From assembly GCA_026706025.1 (NCBI GenBank), contig JAPOZO010000072.1:124001-188000 (forward strand): a stretch of 64,000 nt of DNA, written 5' to 3'. The DNA is from Candidatus Poribacteria bacterium (lineage in GTDB: Bacteria > Poribacteria > WGA-4E > WGA-3G). A model generated the notes under the pieces. That model saw nothing but the letters and a program-made list of their open reading frames with translations. It was not told the origin of the DNA and did no database searches. Below, one piece after another: positions 34,723 through 44,355 of this stretch (positions are counted from its first letter, which is position 1; each line of letters starts with the position of its first letter). Both the position numbers and the translations under genes were made by a program.

Positions 34723-37617
34723 ATGAATACCAGCGACGCTGACCTCATTCAACGTATATTAGACGGCGATCAAGATGCCTTCACCACGATCGTCAATAAA
34801 TATCAAAAGTCGGTGCATGCCCTTGTTTGGCGGAAGATCGGTGATTTCCACATCGCCGAAGAAATCACGCAAGATGTCTTTCTGAAGGTTTACAAGCGAC
34901 TCTCGACGCTGAAACGTCGGGATCATTTTCCGGGATGGCTCTATGTAATTGCCACGCGTCGTTGTATCGCATGGCTACGAAAAAAGCAACTCCCGACGAA
35001 ATCTTTGGATGCCATGTCCACAGGGCAGTTAGAGGAGTTATGTTATACACAATATGAGGTGAACCGCTGCGAAGAAACAGCGATTGAACACCGGAGCGAA
35101 CTCGTCAAACGCCTTCTGCAAAAACTTCCAGAGAGTGAACGTACCGTTGTAACGTTATATTATCTCGCAGAAATGACAGGTGAAGAGATTAGCATGTTCT
35201 TAGGCGTGTCGCCGAACACTGTGAGGAGTCGGCTTCTGCGCGCCCGGCAACGACTAAAAAAGGAGGAATCTATGATTCAGGAGGTCCTGAGCAATTTCCA
35301 ACTCGCCCCAAATCTAACAGAGAACATCATACGTGAAATCGTCCGTCTCAAACCGACATCCCCTTCCGCGAGCAAACCTTGGATACCGTGGGGACTCTCT
35401 TTCTCTGCGACCTTTTTGGTTATCCTGATGATGGGATTCGGCACGCGCGTATTATCCCGTTTTCAGCAACCTTACAGTTTAAATGCGACATCCGAGATGA
35501 CTGTGGAACTGATTGACGCGCCTGTTGTCCTTGAATTAGAACGTAAACCTGACGCACTCATCCGATTCGGAAGAGCCGATATACCCGGTAAAGACGGTAG
35601 GTCTGAATTCCAAGCGGAACCCTTGCTCATCGCAGCGGCGCAAGCAGACGAGACCGACCTGCCAACAGCAAAACCACAATGGGTTCAGACAAAGGGACCG
35701 GGATGTGTTTCACGGGCTGGACTCTTTCTCGCATCTGACCAGACTCTCTACGCTGTTGCGAAAACGGGGCTTTATCGACTCACAGAAGAATCGGACGCGT
35801 GGACGCTTGTCAGTGCCAGTGGTCCAAATCGAGAGTTCAATGCGGCTTTCAATACAGTTATGGCAGAATACGGGGACACCCTTTATCTCCTCACCTCCAA
35901 TGAACTTTTAGCCTCAACTAATGCGGGTAAGACATGGAACAGCCTCGGCGCGCGCCCCGAAGGACGTGTGGTTACGTTGATTATCACAGATACGGCGATG
36001 TACCTCGTCCTCAGCAGAGAAGTATTTCGTTCTGAAGATGTCGGGCGCCAATGGGAGTCGATTGGACAAACCTTGAAAATTGATAACATGCCGGATCCCA
36101 ATTCCCTTATATGGGATGCCCTCGCCATTGATAACACCCTATTTGTCGGAACAAGTCAAGGGCTTTTTCAGTTTACCGACGCATGGAAAAAATTGTCGGT
36201 GCCAACTTCGCACGGCATCAAATCGTTGGCAGTCGCAGGAGATAGAATCTATGTCGGAACAACTAATGTCGGTCAACAGCCCAGAGCAGGTAGGAGCCTA
36301 TATGCCGCCGTTTTCTATTCGACGGACCTCGGTGATTCTTGGACAGATATTACACCGGATACCGACAAGCATTTACATAAAATAATAGCCGCTGTTGAGG
36401 TTGTTCCAGTCGGAGGGACCCTGATGTTAGTTGGTGTCGGCGGTGTACTCGTCTCTTATGACCGTGGCGAGACATGGATGGATCCGAGGCGCGACCGCGG
36501 GGTATTAGGCGCGTTTCCTGTTGTTGCAGTGGACGAAAGTAATTTTTATATAACCAATCCATCCGGAATAACACGCTCAACAAATGGCGGTGCCACATGG
36601 CACCCCTTTATGGCTGGAATGGTGAATTCCAATGTGCCAAATCTGATTACGGTCAAAAACGTTCTCTACGCGCTAACACCTACAGAAATGTTCAAATCCG
36701 CAGATGGTGGTGAGTCGTGGAAATCTGTCGGCTTGAATGCTAACGGGAATGTTCCACTGAAAAGACCAGGAGCGAAAGTTGCAACAGCCGGCGGCGTGCT
36801 CTATGCAAGCAACAGTGAACTTCGTGAGGGTGTCACACTTTTTCGCCTCTCTGATGCAGGTGATGTGTTCCAACCCGTTGAAGGTGTACCGGATTTTGAA
36901 GAAGACACCTTACACACAGAACAAATGAAAAAATTCATGGAAGCCGAAAAGAACAATGTTGACCTTGATAAAGTGCAGGAGCAGTGGAAAGTTGACCGGC
37001 ACCGCGTCATGGAAGAGTGGCGGACAAATGGAATGTTTACCGTCACCGATGATACTGTCTTCATGGAGTACAGACGTAAACTTTTCAGATGGCGACGCGG
37101 TGAAACGGCATGGCACGACACAGGTTTGGAAGATATTGAAGGGGTGTCTCCTATTTACGGAAAAGGGTTTACCCTTGCTGTTTCAGGGAAAACAGTCTAT
37201 GCAGGAAAACGGGAAGGAGATCTTTTTCTCTCCCAAGATGGTGGAGACACTTGGAGTGATGTCACCGAAAATCTTGTATTTCCGTTTGGACACTTCAAGG
37301 AGATACTGTTCGCTGGATCAACCGCCTATGTCTCAACCGATATGGGAGTTATGAATTCACGCGACGGCGAGACATGGTACGTACTCACCGATACTGATGG
37401 GAATAGACGCATCATGGACCGGATCGCAGTTGATCACACAACGGCTTACGGTGTGTGTGATAGCGGTGTCTATCAGATAGATAACCAGACGAACACATGG
37501 AAACAGATTGCTACAGAACTACCACACACAGCGATCTCCCTTGCAGTTGATGGCAATACGTTTTACATCGGCACAAAGCAAAACGGTGTCCTCCGCTTTC
37601 AGCGTGACAGTCGGTAA
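34723..37617 (+). CDS. ECF sigma factor fused to a transmembrane helix and Asp-box beta-propeller (paralogue 2)
   Basis: The product has about 964 residues and the same plan as the protein at 24674. Sigma region 2 includes EEITQDVFLKVYKRLSTL, region 4 includes LPESERTVVTLYYLAEMTGE and GVSPNTVRSRLLRARQRL, and the helix is PWIPWGLSFSATFLVILMMG. The large propeller has Asp boxes (STNAGKTW, STDLGDSW, SYDRGETW, STNGGATW, SADGGESW, SQDGGDTW). The ATG at 34723 sits five bases after AGGAG; the ATG three bases earlier is too close. The propeller is closer to that of paralogue 4 than to that of paralogue 3. Confidence 0.85.
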   Translation: MNTSDADLIQRILDGDQDAFTTIVNKYQKSVHALVWRKIGDFHIAEEITQDVFLKVYKRLSTLKRRDHFPGWLYVIATRRCIAWLRKKQLPTKSLDAMSTGQLEELCYTQYEVNRCEETAIEHRSELVKRLLQKLPESERTVVTLYYLAEMTGEEISMFLGVSPNTVRSRLLRARQRLKKEESMIQEVLSNFQLAPNLTENIIREIVRLKPTSPSASKPWIPWGLSFSATFLVILMMGFGTRVLSRFQQPYSLNATSEMTVELIDAPVVLELERKPDALIRFGRADIPGKDGRSEFQAEPLLIAAAQADETDLPTAKPQWVQTKGPGCVSRAGLFLASDQTLYAVAKTGLYRLTEESDAWTLVSASGPNREFNAAFNTVMAEYGDTLYLLTSNELLASTNAGKTWNSLGARPEGRVVTLIITDTAMYLVLSREVFRSEDVGRQWESIGQTLKIDNMPDPNSLIWDALAIDNTLFVGTSQGLFQFTDAWKKLSVPTSHGIKSLAVAGDRIYVGTTNVGQQPRAGRSLYAAVFYSTDLGDSWTDITPDTDKHLHKIIAAVEVVPVGGTLMLVGVGGVLVSYDRGETWMDPRRDRGVLGAFPVVAVDESNFYITNPSGITRSTNGGATWHPFMAGMVNSNVPNLITVKNVLYALTPTEMFKSADGGESWKSVGLNANGNVPLKRPGAKVATAGGVLYASNSELREGVTLFRLSDAGDVFQPVEGVPDFEEDTLHTEQMKKFMEAEKNNVDLDKVQEQWKVDRHRVMEEWRTNGMFTVTDDTVFMEYRRKLFRWRRGETAWHDTGLEDIEGVSPIYGKGFTLAVSGKTVYAGKREGDLFLSQDGGDTWSDVTENLVFPFGHFKEILFAGSTAYVSTDMGVMNSRDGETWYVLTDTDGNRRIMDRIAVDHTTAYGVCDSGVYQIDNQTNTWKQIATELPHTAISLAVDGNTFYIGTKQNGVLRFQRDSR

Positions 37618-37665
37618 ATATTTCCTTTTTTTCTCCATTTATATGCCCTTAATTTTCCTTTTGCT

Positions 37666-37686
37666 GGCGAGGTTTGCAACCTCGCC
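37666..37686. repeat. Perfect 21-bp GGCGAGGTT palindrome
   Basis: GGCGAGGTT, three bases, AACCTCGCC. It lies between two sigma genes and may end transcription of the upstream one. It belongs to the same GGT/AACC palindrome type as those near 12439, 45233, 47765 and 50812. Confidence 0.6.
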
Positions 37687-37730
37687 TTTGCATTATTAAA
37701 GGCACAACTTTCCGAAGAATTGCATTTTAT

Positions 37731-37758
37731 GCACCATTTTGATTCCTATATGCGTCAC
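37731..37758 (+). promoter_or_regulatory. ECF-type promoter-like block, copy 4
   Basis: TTGCATTTTATGCACC runs across 37720-37735. GCACC at 37731, a 17-base spacer and CGTCAC at 37753 follow, then ATCATGAAACCCC as in copy 3. Confidence 0.6.
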
Positions 37759-37795
37759 TATATCATGAAACCCCTATTCTTTGTGAGGAGATATA

Positions 37796-40747
37796 ATGAA
37801 GGCAAATGATGTTGATCTCATTCAACGGACTTTAGACGGTGATCAAGGTGCATTTACCACGCTCGTTAACAAATACCAGAAATCGGTGCATGCCCTCGTC
37901 TGGCGAAAGATAAGTGATTTCCATATCGCTGAGGAAATCACACAAGATGTCTTTCTGAAAGTTTACAAGAGACTCTCCACGCTGAAACGTCCAGAACTTT
38001 TTCCGGGATGGCTCTATGTGATTGCCACACGGGACTGCGTTTCATGGCTGCGGAAAAAGCAGCTACCGACGAAATCTTTGGATGCCATGTCCACAGCCGA
38101 ACTCGAAGAAGTCTGCTACGCGCAATATGAAGCGAACTGTGGTGAAGAAACAGCAATTGAACACCAGCGCGAACTCGTCAAACGTCTCCTCCAAAAGCTG
38201 CCGGAGAGCGAACGCACCGTTGTAACCCTGTATTATCTCGCAGAAATGAAGAGTGAAGACATTAGCGCATTTTTGGGAGTATCGTCAAACACAATTAGAA
38301 GTCGGCTCCGCCGTGCCCGCGAACGGTTGGAAAAGGAAGAACTCATGATTCAAGAGGTTCTCGGCAGTTTCCAAATACCCACCAATCTAACCGAGAACAT
38401 CATGCGCGAAATTGTTAAGATCAAACCGATATCGCCTTCCGTAAGCAAGCCATGGCTACCGTGGGGACTCTCTTTCGCGTCAACGTTCTTGGTTCTCTTG
38501 ATGGTCGGAATGGGCCCTCGTGCATTATCCCGTTTTCAGCAACCCTATAACTTGGACGCGACATCGGAGATGACGGTTGAGTTGGTTGACGCACCCGTTG
38601 TATTTGAACTAAAACGAGAACTGGATGTAAGAAATCGGTTTGGAAAGAGTGATGCGCCGGGGAGAGGCAGCGGTGCAGGTCCGAAAGCCAATGCCGGACT
38701 GTTGGCAGCAGCACAAGTAGATACCGTAGAGAGACAGGAGACAGAACCGCAATGGATGCCAACAAGAGGGCCAGAGGGTGGCGGTATCAAGAACCTATTT
38801 GTCACATCGCAAAAAGAGGTCTATGCTGTTGGAGACACCCGACTCTACCGATTAGCAGATGACAACACTGGATGGACACTCATTAACGCCGCACTGCCCT
38901 TTATATCTCATAGTACGCCGATGGCAGAGGGGAAGGATACCCTCTATATTGCCACGGAAACTAATTTACTCGCGTCAACAGATCGGGGTGTGACGTTGCA
39001 TTTCCTCGGTCCACGGCCACGCGGACGCGCCATCGCCCTGCTTATCCCCAGCAGACTACGCTGGTCGAAGGATGCACAGATTGAAATGTACCTCGTCCTC
39101 GCAGACGGCGTGTTTCGTTCAACAGATGCTGGCGGCACATGGCACGCGTTTAACAATGGTTTGGTAGCACCGAAGATACACGCTGCAGTTGCCATTGAAA
39201 ATGCCCTCTTTTTGGGAACAAAACACGGACTCTACCGACTCAACTCAGGCGTATGGGAGAAATTATCCGTTGCACAAGCACAATCTATTGACGCATTGGC
39301 AGTCGCTGGCGACAAAATTTACATCAGTGTCCCAAAGCAGAGAGATCAGAAATCCGGTTCCCTCTTTGCCTCAAGTGATTTCGGAGCGTCCTGGGTTGAC
39401 ATAACCCCCATAAATCTAAAATTAGGAATGGTACCACTGACAAGAAGGTCACCACTGACAATTGGATCAGGATCTGTAAAACTTGTGGCGGCAGGTGAAA
39501 CCCTCTTAGGACTTGGACTGGGTGCTGGCGTTTTACGTTCAAGAGATGCTGGCGACACATGGGAATACCTCGGTATTCATAAACACGCGCTCACACTCGG
39601 CATTTTCCCCGCGGTCGCTTTAGATGCGAATACTTTTTTTATTGGAGGGAATAGACCTGGACGTTCAACAGATGGTGGCAATAGTTGGCATCTGTTCGCA
39701 GCATGTATAGCAGAACCTCACATTCTTGATCTCGCACTGGTTAACAACGTGCTCTACGCTGTAACCAATAAAGGTATCGCTAAATCCATTGACGGCGGGA
39801 ATCAATGGACACAACTCGACACAAATCTACGACTCCCGAGAAATAAACCGCTTGGCGCGCTAAAGTTGTCAAATATGACAGTCGTGGCGGATTCACTTTA
39901 TGTCAGAACGAATCAGGGTGGAAGTACAAACTGTTTGCTCCATTTACCTCCGGATGCCGATACACTGATGCATATTGAAGGAATGCCGGTTTACGTAGAT
40001 CCAAGCCACGGCAAATGGTTGGAACAGACAATCAGGACAACTGGCACTATTGACCTGAATGATACAGATCTCGCTCGCTATCAACTCGGCATTGAGGAAG
40101 CCGTTGTGAGAACGACGGGTGAGTTCGCTATCAGCGAAAACACGTTCTACATTGAATACGAACGGAAACTCTACCGATGGACCCGTGGAAATCCAGAATG
40201 GCACGACACCGGTATGCACGACGTACCCGTATTCAGGGACTTCTATGCGACTGACGGTTTCCAATTCGCTGTCTCAGGAAAGGTCATCTATCTCGGAAAA
40301 AGTGACGGCGGTCTTTTCCAATCCTTGGATGGTGGGGACACTTGGAAAGATATTACCCCAGATTTCCCCTTCCGCCTTAATAAAGCGGAATCGCAGTACC
40401 AACTCGTAAAGAAAATACCGCACTTCAGAGAGATATTCTTTGTGGGTAACACGGTATACGTTTCAACAAAAGACGGCACTGCTATGTCGAACGATGGCGA
40501 AAACTGGCACACACTCACCGATCCAAAATATACACCGATTGCCATACGCCAATTAGCAGTCGATGACACAACCCTGTACGGTGTTTCCCAAACAGGTGTT
40601 TATCAATTGAATAATAGGACAGGCATCTGGGAGTCAATTACTTCAGAAGTCCTTGGACAGGTAACTTCCATTGTTGTTGCGAGGAATGTTCTCTATATGG
40701 GCACAGAACACCGCGGGCTTTTAAGCTTGCCGCTGTATGGACTCTAA
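37796..40747 (+). CDS. ECF sigma factor fused to a transmembrane helix and Asp-box beta-propeller (paralogue 3)
   Basis: The 983-residue protein has region 2 (EEITQDVFLKVYKRLSTL), region 4 (LPESERTVVTLYYLAEMKSEDISAF), a membrane helix (PWLPWGLSFASTFLVLLMVG) and an Asp-box propeller (STDAGGTW, SSDFGASW, SRDAGDTW, STDGGNSW, SIDGGNQW, SLDGGDTW, SNDGENW). The sensor part is the most divergent of the four, whereas the region-4 DNA shares a 79-base identical run with paralogue 4. GAGGAG precedes the ATG by five bases. Sensor divergence with a conserved sigma part suggests different inputs feeding one promoter class. Confidence 0.85.
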   Translation: MKANDVDLIQRTLDGDQGAFTTLVNKYQKSVHALVWRKISDFHIAEEITQDVFLKVYKRLSTLKRPELFPGWLYVIATRDCVSWLRKKQLPTKSLDAMSTAELEEVCYAQYEANCGEETAIEHQRELVKRLLQKLPESERTVVTLYYLAEMKSEDISAFLGVSSNTIRSRLRRARERLEKEELMIQEVLGSFQIPTNLTENIMREIVKIKPISPSVSKPWLPWGLSFASTFLVLLMVGMGPRALSRFQQPYNLDATSEMTVELVDAPVVFELKRELDVRNRFGKSDAPGRGSGAGPKANAGLLAAAQVDTVERQETEPQWMPTRGPEGGGIKNLFVTSQKEVYAVGDTRLYRLADDNTGWTLINAALPFISHSTPMAEGKDTLYIATETNLLASTDRGVTLHFLGPRPRGRAIALLIPSRLRWSKDAQIEMYLVLADGVFRSTDAGGTWHAFNNGLVAPKIHAAVAIENALFLGTKHGLYRLNSGVWEKLSVAQAQSIDALAVAGDKIYISVPKQRDQKSGSLFASSDFGASWVDITPINLKLGMVPLTRRSPLTIGSGSVKLVAAGETLLGLGLGAGVLRSRDAGDTWEYLGIHKHALTLGIFPAVALDANTFFIGGNRPGRSTDGGNSWHLFAACIAEPHILDLALVNNVLYAVTNKGIAKSIDGGNQWTQLDTNLRLPRNKPLGALKLSNMTVVADSLYVRTNQGGSTNCLLHLPPDADTLMHIEGMPVYVDPSHGKWLEQTIRTTGTIDLNDTDLARYQLGIEEAVVRTTGEFAISENTFYIEYERKLYRWTRGNPEWHDTGMHDVPVFRDFYATDGFQFAVSGKVIYLGKSDGGLFQSLDGGDTWKDITPDFPFRLNKAESQYQLVKKIPHFREIFFVGNTVYVSTKDGTAMSNDGENWHTLTDPKYTPIAIRQLAVDDTTLYGVSQTGVYQLNNRTGIWESITSEVLGQVTSIVVARNVLYMGTEHRGLLSLPLYGL

Positions 40748-40979
40748 CAGATCAATATGCTTCGGTGACGAGATTTCCAATCCTCGTTTCCACCCCATAT
40801 TATAGTAAAGCCCATAATTATTGAAACACACCAAATCGAAGCACTTCCGATCCTATTCCCTCTGATAAGGGAGATGTTTTTGCTGGGGTGTTTCTTCTAA
40901 GGGGTTATCTTCTTAAAAGTGTTCAACATATTTGCAGAATCCACTATAAATCCTAAATCTTCCGAAAATTGCATTTTAT
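40748..40979. other. Intergenic stretch before the fourth sigma gene
   Basis: No gene is seen. The promoter block follows at 40980. The upstream bases TCCGAAAATTGCATTTTATG match those upstream of copies 3 and 4. Confidence 0.4.
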
Positions 40980-41008
40980 GCACCATTTCGACCTCCAAAG
41001 TACGTTAC
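40980..41008 (+). promoter_or_regulatory. ECF-type promoter-like block, copy 5
   Basis: GCACC at 40980-40984, an 18-base spacer and CGTTAC at 41003, followed by ATATAATGAAGCC. Confidence 0.6.
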
Positions 41009-41051
41009 TATATAATGAAGCCTTATTCTTTATTTTTTCGGAGGAAGACAG

Positions 41052-43922
41052 ATGAGAGAGAGTGATGCTGCATTAATTCAACGGACTTTGGATGGAGACG
41101 AGGGAGCGTTTACAACGCTCGTCAACAAATACCAGAAATGGGTTCATACCCTTGTCTGGCGGAAGATAGGTGATTTCCATACCGCCGAAGAACTCACACA
41201 AGATATCTTCCTTAAGGTGTACAAAAAGTTATCGACACTGAAACCGCTCGATCGTTTTCCGGGGTGGCTCTATGTCATCACCACGCGGCACTGTATCACA
41301 TGGCTCCGAAAGAAGCAGGTATCAACGACATCCCTGAATGCGATATCCACAACCGAATTAGAGGCATTATGTTATGCCCGATATGAGGCAGCACGTGGCG
41401 AGGAAGCATCTATTGAACACCAGCGCGAACTCGTCAAACGCCTCCTCCAAAAGCTTCCAGAGAGCGAACGCACCGTTGTAACCCTGTATTATCTCGCAGA
41501 AATGAAGAGTGAAGACATTAGCGCATTTTTGGGAGTATCACCGAACACGGTTCGGAGTCGGCTCCGCCGCGCTCGCAAGCGATTGAAAGCGCAAGAACAC
41601 TTGCTCCACAATGTTTCAGGTGTATTCCAATTGCCGCCGACTTTAACCCAGGATGTCATGCGTGAAATCGCGCGCATCAAACCCACTTCGCCTTCCGTGA
41701 GTAAGCCATGGCTACCGTGGGGACTCTCATTCGCGTCAACGTTCTTGGTTATCCTGATGATGGGATTCGGTACACGGGCACTATCCCGTTTTCAACAACC
41801 CTACAACTTAGATGCAACATCGGAGATGACAATAGAACTCGTTGACGCACCTATTGTCTTTGAACTGGAACGTAAACCCGACGCGCTGACCCAATTCGGG
41901 AAGACTGATACACCGGGTAAAAACGGGGCATCTGGATTCCAAGCGGAATCCCTTCTCGTCGCAGCTGCACATGCCGAAGAGCCCGACCTTCCAGCAGCAA
42001 AACCTAAATGGATTCAGACAAAGGGACCGGGCGGCGTTTCAAGGGCTGGACTCTTTCTAACATCCGATCAGACCCTCTATGCTGTTGCCAAAACAGGACT
42101 TTATCGACTCACAGAAGGAGGAGATGCGTGGACGCTTATCAGCCCCAGTGGCCCAAATCGCGAGTTTGATCCGATTATGGCAGAACGCGATGGCAACCTC
42201 TACCTCCCTACTGTCAATGAACTCTTAGTCTCAATTGATAGTGGTAAAACATGGAATAGCCTCGGCGCGCGTCCCGAGGGTCGTGTAAGGGCATTAATTA
42301 TCACAGATACAGCGATGTACCTCGTCCTCCGCACAGAGGTGTTTCGTTCTGAGGATGTCGGTAACCACTGGGAACCGATAGGAGCAGCCTTGCAAACTGA
42401 TAAGGGTCCAGAGGACATCGATCCTAATTTCCGTATATGGGACGCGCTCGCTATTGATAACACCCTATTTGTCGGAACAAGTCAAGGACTGTTCCGGTTT
42501 ACCAATGATTGGAAAAAATTGCCAGTGCCAACTTCGCACGGCATCAAATCGTTGGCAGTCGCTGAAGATAGACTCTACGTCGGAACAATCGCAAGTCCAC
42601 CGCATGGTCCGCATGCCGCCGTTTTCTATTCAACCGACCTCGGCGATTTCTGGATTGATATTACGCCGAATACCCACGAACATCCAGTGAAAATAATAAC
42701 CACTGTCGAAGTGGTTCCAGTCGGTGATTTGCTTGTGTTAAAAGGTTCCAGTGGTGTCTTAATCTCTGATGACGGTGGCGAGACATGGGTGGATCCTAAA
42801 CCCGGACCCCATACGTTTGGCGCGTTTCCTATTGTCGCATTGGACGAAAACACGTTTTATGGCGCTGATTTTGATGGAATAAAACGCTCCACCGATGGCG
42901 GTGTCACCTGGCACCCGTTCATGACCGGAATGGTGAATTCACATGTGCCAAATCTGGTTGCACTCGAAAACGTTCTCTACGCACTAACATCTACAGAAAT
43001 GCTCAAATCCGCAGATGGCGGTGAGACATGGGAATCCGTCGGCTTAAATACGAACGAAAAAACTTCCCTCGAAGGCACGCAAGCGAAAGTCGCAACAGCC
43101 AACGGCGTTCTCTATACAAGCAACAGTGAATTCAAGGGTGTTACGCTCTATCACCTCTCTGATGCCGGTGATGTCTTCCTACCCGTTGAAGCTGTCCCGG
43201 ATTTTGAAGAAGACACCTTACACACGGAACGCTTCAAAAAAGTCATGGAAGCGGGTAAGAACAATGCCGATGTTGGTAAAGTGCAGGAACTGTTGACAGC
43301 CAACCAAGAGCGCGTCATTGAAGAGTGGAGAACAAATGGAACGTTTACAGTCGCTGACGATACCGTCTTCATGGAATACAGACATAAACTCTACAGATGG
43401 CGACGCGGCGAAACCACGTGGCACGACACAGGTTTAGAAGACATCAAAGGCATCTCACCGATTGAGGGAAAAGGGTTCACCCTTGCTGTTTCGGGAAACA
43501 CCATCTATGCCGGGAAACGAGAAGGAAATCTCTTCCTGTCCCAAGACAGCGGAGACACTTGGCGCGATGTTACCGAAAACCTTGTGTTTCCGTTTGGATA
43601 TTTCAAAGAAATACGCTTCGCAGGGTCAACTGTCTATGTCTCAACAGATATGGGAGTCATGCGTTCAAACGATGGCGAGGCATGGCACGTACTTACCGAT
43701 GCTGATGGTAACAGACTTATCATGGACAGGATTGCAGTCGTTGGCGCGTCGGCTTACGGTGTGTGTGATAGTGGTGTCTATCAGGTAGATAACCCAAAAA
43801 ACGCATGGAAACAGATTACTCCAGAACTACCCCACACAGCGACTGCTCTTGCTATTGATGGTGATATGATCTACATCGGCACAAAGCAAAACGGCGTACT
43901 CCGCTTGCAACGCGACGATTAA
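41052..43922 (+). CDS. ECF sigma factor fused to a transmembrane helix and Asp-box beta-propeller (paralogue 4)
   Basis: The 956-residue protein has region 2 (AEELTQDIFLKVYKKLSTL), region 4 (LPESERTVVTLYYLAEMKSE and GVSPNTVRSRLRRARKRL), a membrane helix (PWLPWGLSFASTFLVILMMG) and a propeller with Asp boxes (SIDSGKTW, STDLGDFW, SDDGGETW, STDGGVTW, SADGGETW, SQDSGDTW, SNDGEAW). GGAGG precedes the ATG. It closes the array of three consecutive sigma-propeller genes. Confidence 0.85.
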   Translation: MRESDAALIQRTLDGDEGAFTTLVNKYQKWVHTLVWRKIGDFHTAEELTQDIFLKVYKKLSTLKPLDRFPGWLYVITTRHCITWLRKKQVSTTSLNAISTTELEALCYARYEAARGEEASIEHQRELVKRLLQKLPESERTVVTLYYLAEMKSEDISAFLGVSPNTVRSRLRRARKRLKAQEHLLHNVSGVFQLPPTLTQDVMREIARIKPTSPSVSKPWLPWGLSFASTFLVILMMGFGTRALSRFQQPYNLDATSEMTIELVDAPIVFELERKPDALTQFGKTDTPGKNGASGFQAESLLVAAAHAEEPDLPAAKPKWIQTKGPGGVSRAGLFLTSDQTLYAVAKTGLYRLTEGGDAWTLISPSGPNREFDPIMAERDGNLYLPTVNELLVSIDSGKTWNSLGARPEGRVRALIITDTAMYLVLRTEVFRSEDVGNHWEPIGAALQTDKGPEDIDPNFRIWDALAIDNTLFVGTSQGLFRFTNDWKKLPVPTSHGIKSLAVAEDRLYVGTIASPPHGPHAAVFYSTDLGDFWIDITPNTHEHPVKIITTVEVVPVGDLLVLKGSSGVLISDDGGETWVDPKPGPHTFGAFPIVALDENTFYGADFDGIKRSTDGGVTWHPFMTGMVNSHVPNLVALENVLYALTSTEMLKSADGGETWESVGLNTNEKTSLEGTQAKVATANGVLYTSNSEFKGVTLYHLSDAGDVFLPVEAVPDFEEDTLHTERFKKVMEAGKNNADVGKVQELLTANQERVIEEWRTNGTFTVADDTVFMEYRHKLYRWRRGETTWHDTGLEDIKGISPIEGKGFTLAVSGNTIYAGKREGNLFLSQDSGDTWRDVTENLVFPFGYFKEIRFAGSTVYVSTDMGVMRSNDGEAWHVLTDADGNRLIMDRIAVVGASAYGVCDSGVYQVDNPKNAWKQITPELPHTATALAIDGDMIYIGTKQNGVLRLQRDD

Positions 43923-44355
43923 AATGAGGATATCCGCTGGATTAAAGACCCTCTTTGAGAAACATGGAATATCCGACGGATGCCTACATATCGCTCTTCA
44001 AGATCCTATACTTTTTTGTAGAATCCTTTATGCGTTTAGCACCAACACCACCTTCCTCAAATGCCTCTACGACCCAGTTGGTAGAAAAACTAAACACCAG
44101 AAGTAACTTCAGCAAACTGAACAACTGAAAACTTTTTTATTGACAAAAATTTGCGTTTTTGTTATGTTTTTCAGTAACGGTTTCATTAGGAACCACCCCA
44201 TCTGTAAAAGTCTGCCCTTCGCGACGCAAACGACTTTGTGCAGATCACCTAAATTTTTACTATAGAAGCAGTTTCGCGCGAGTTCGCAAGCGCGTATAAT
44301 ATGAGAGTCTTGTTGCGCGGCTTGCACACAAACAACCAATACAAGGAGCGACCTT
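43923..44355. other. Intergenic region after the sigma array
   Basis: I see no convincing gene; the 60-codon frame at 43924 lacks family features. A TATAAT occurs at 44295-44300, about 55 bases before the next gene. No sigma-54 core and no good ECF block are present: GCAGT and CGTAT are 20 bases apart, too far. Confidence 0.4.

Noticed and set aside
43924-44106. 60-codon frame after the fourth sigma gene
   Set aside because: No recognisable features and no good ribosome-binding site; probably chance.
44266-44300. Possible sixth ECF promoter block before the LamG-like gene
   Set aside because: GCAGT and CGTAT are 20 bases apart and the flanking conserved bases are missing.
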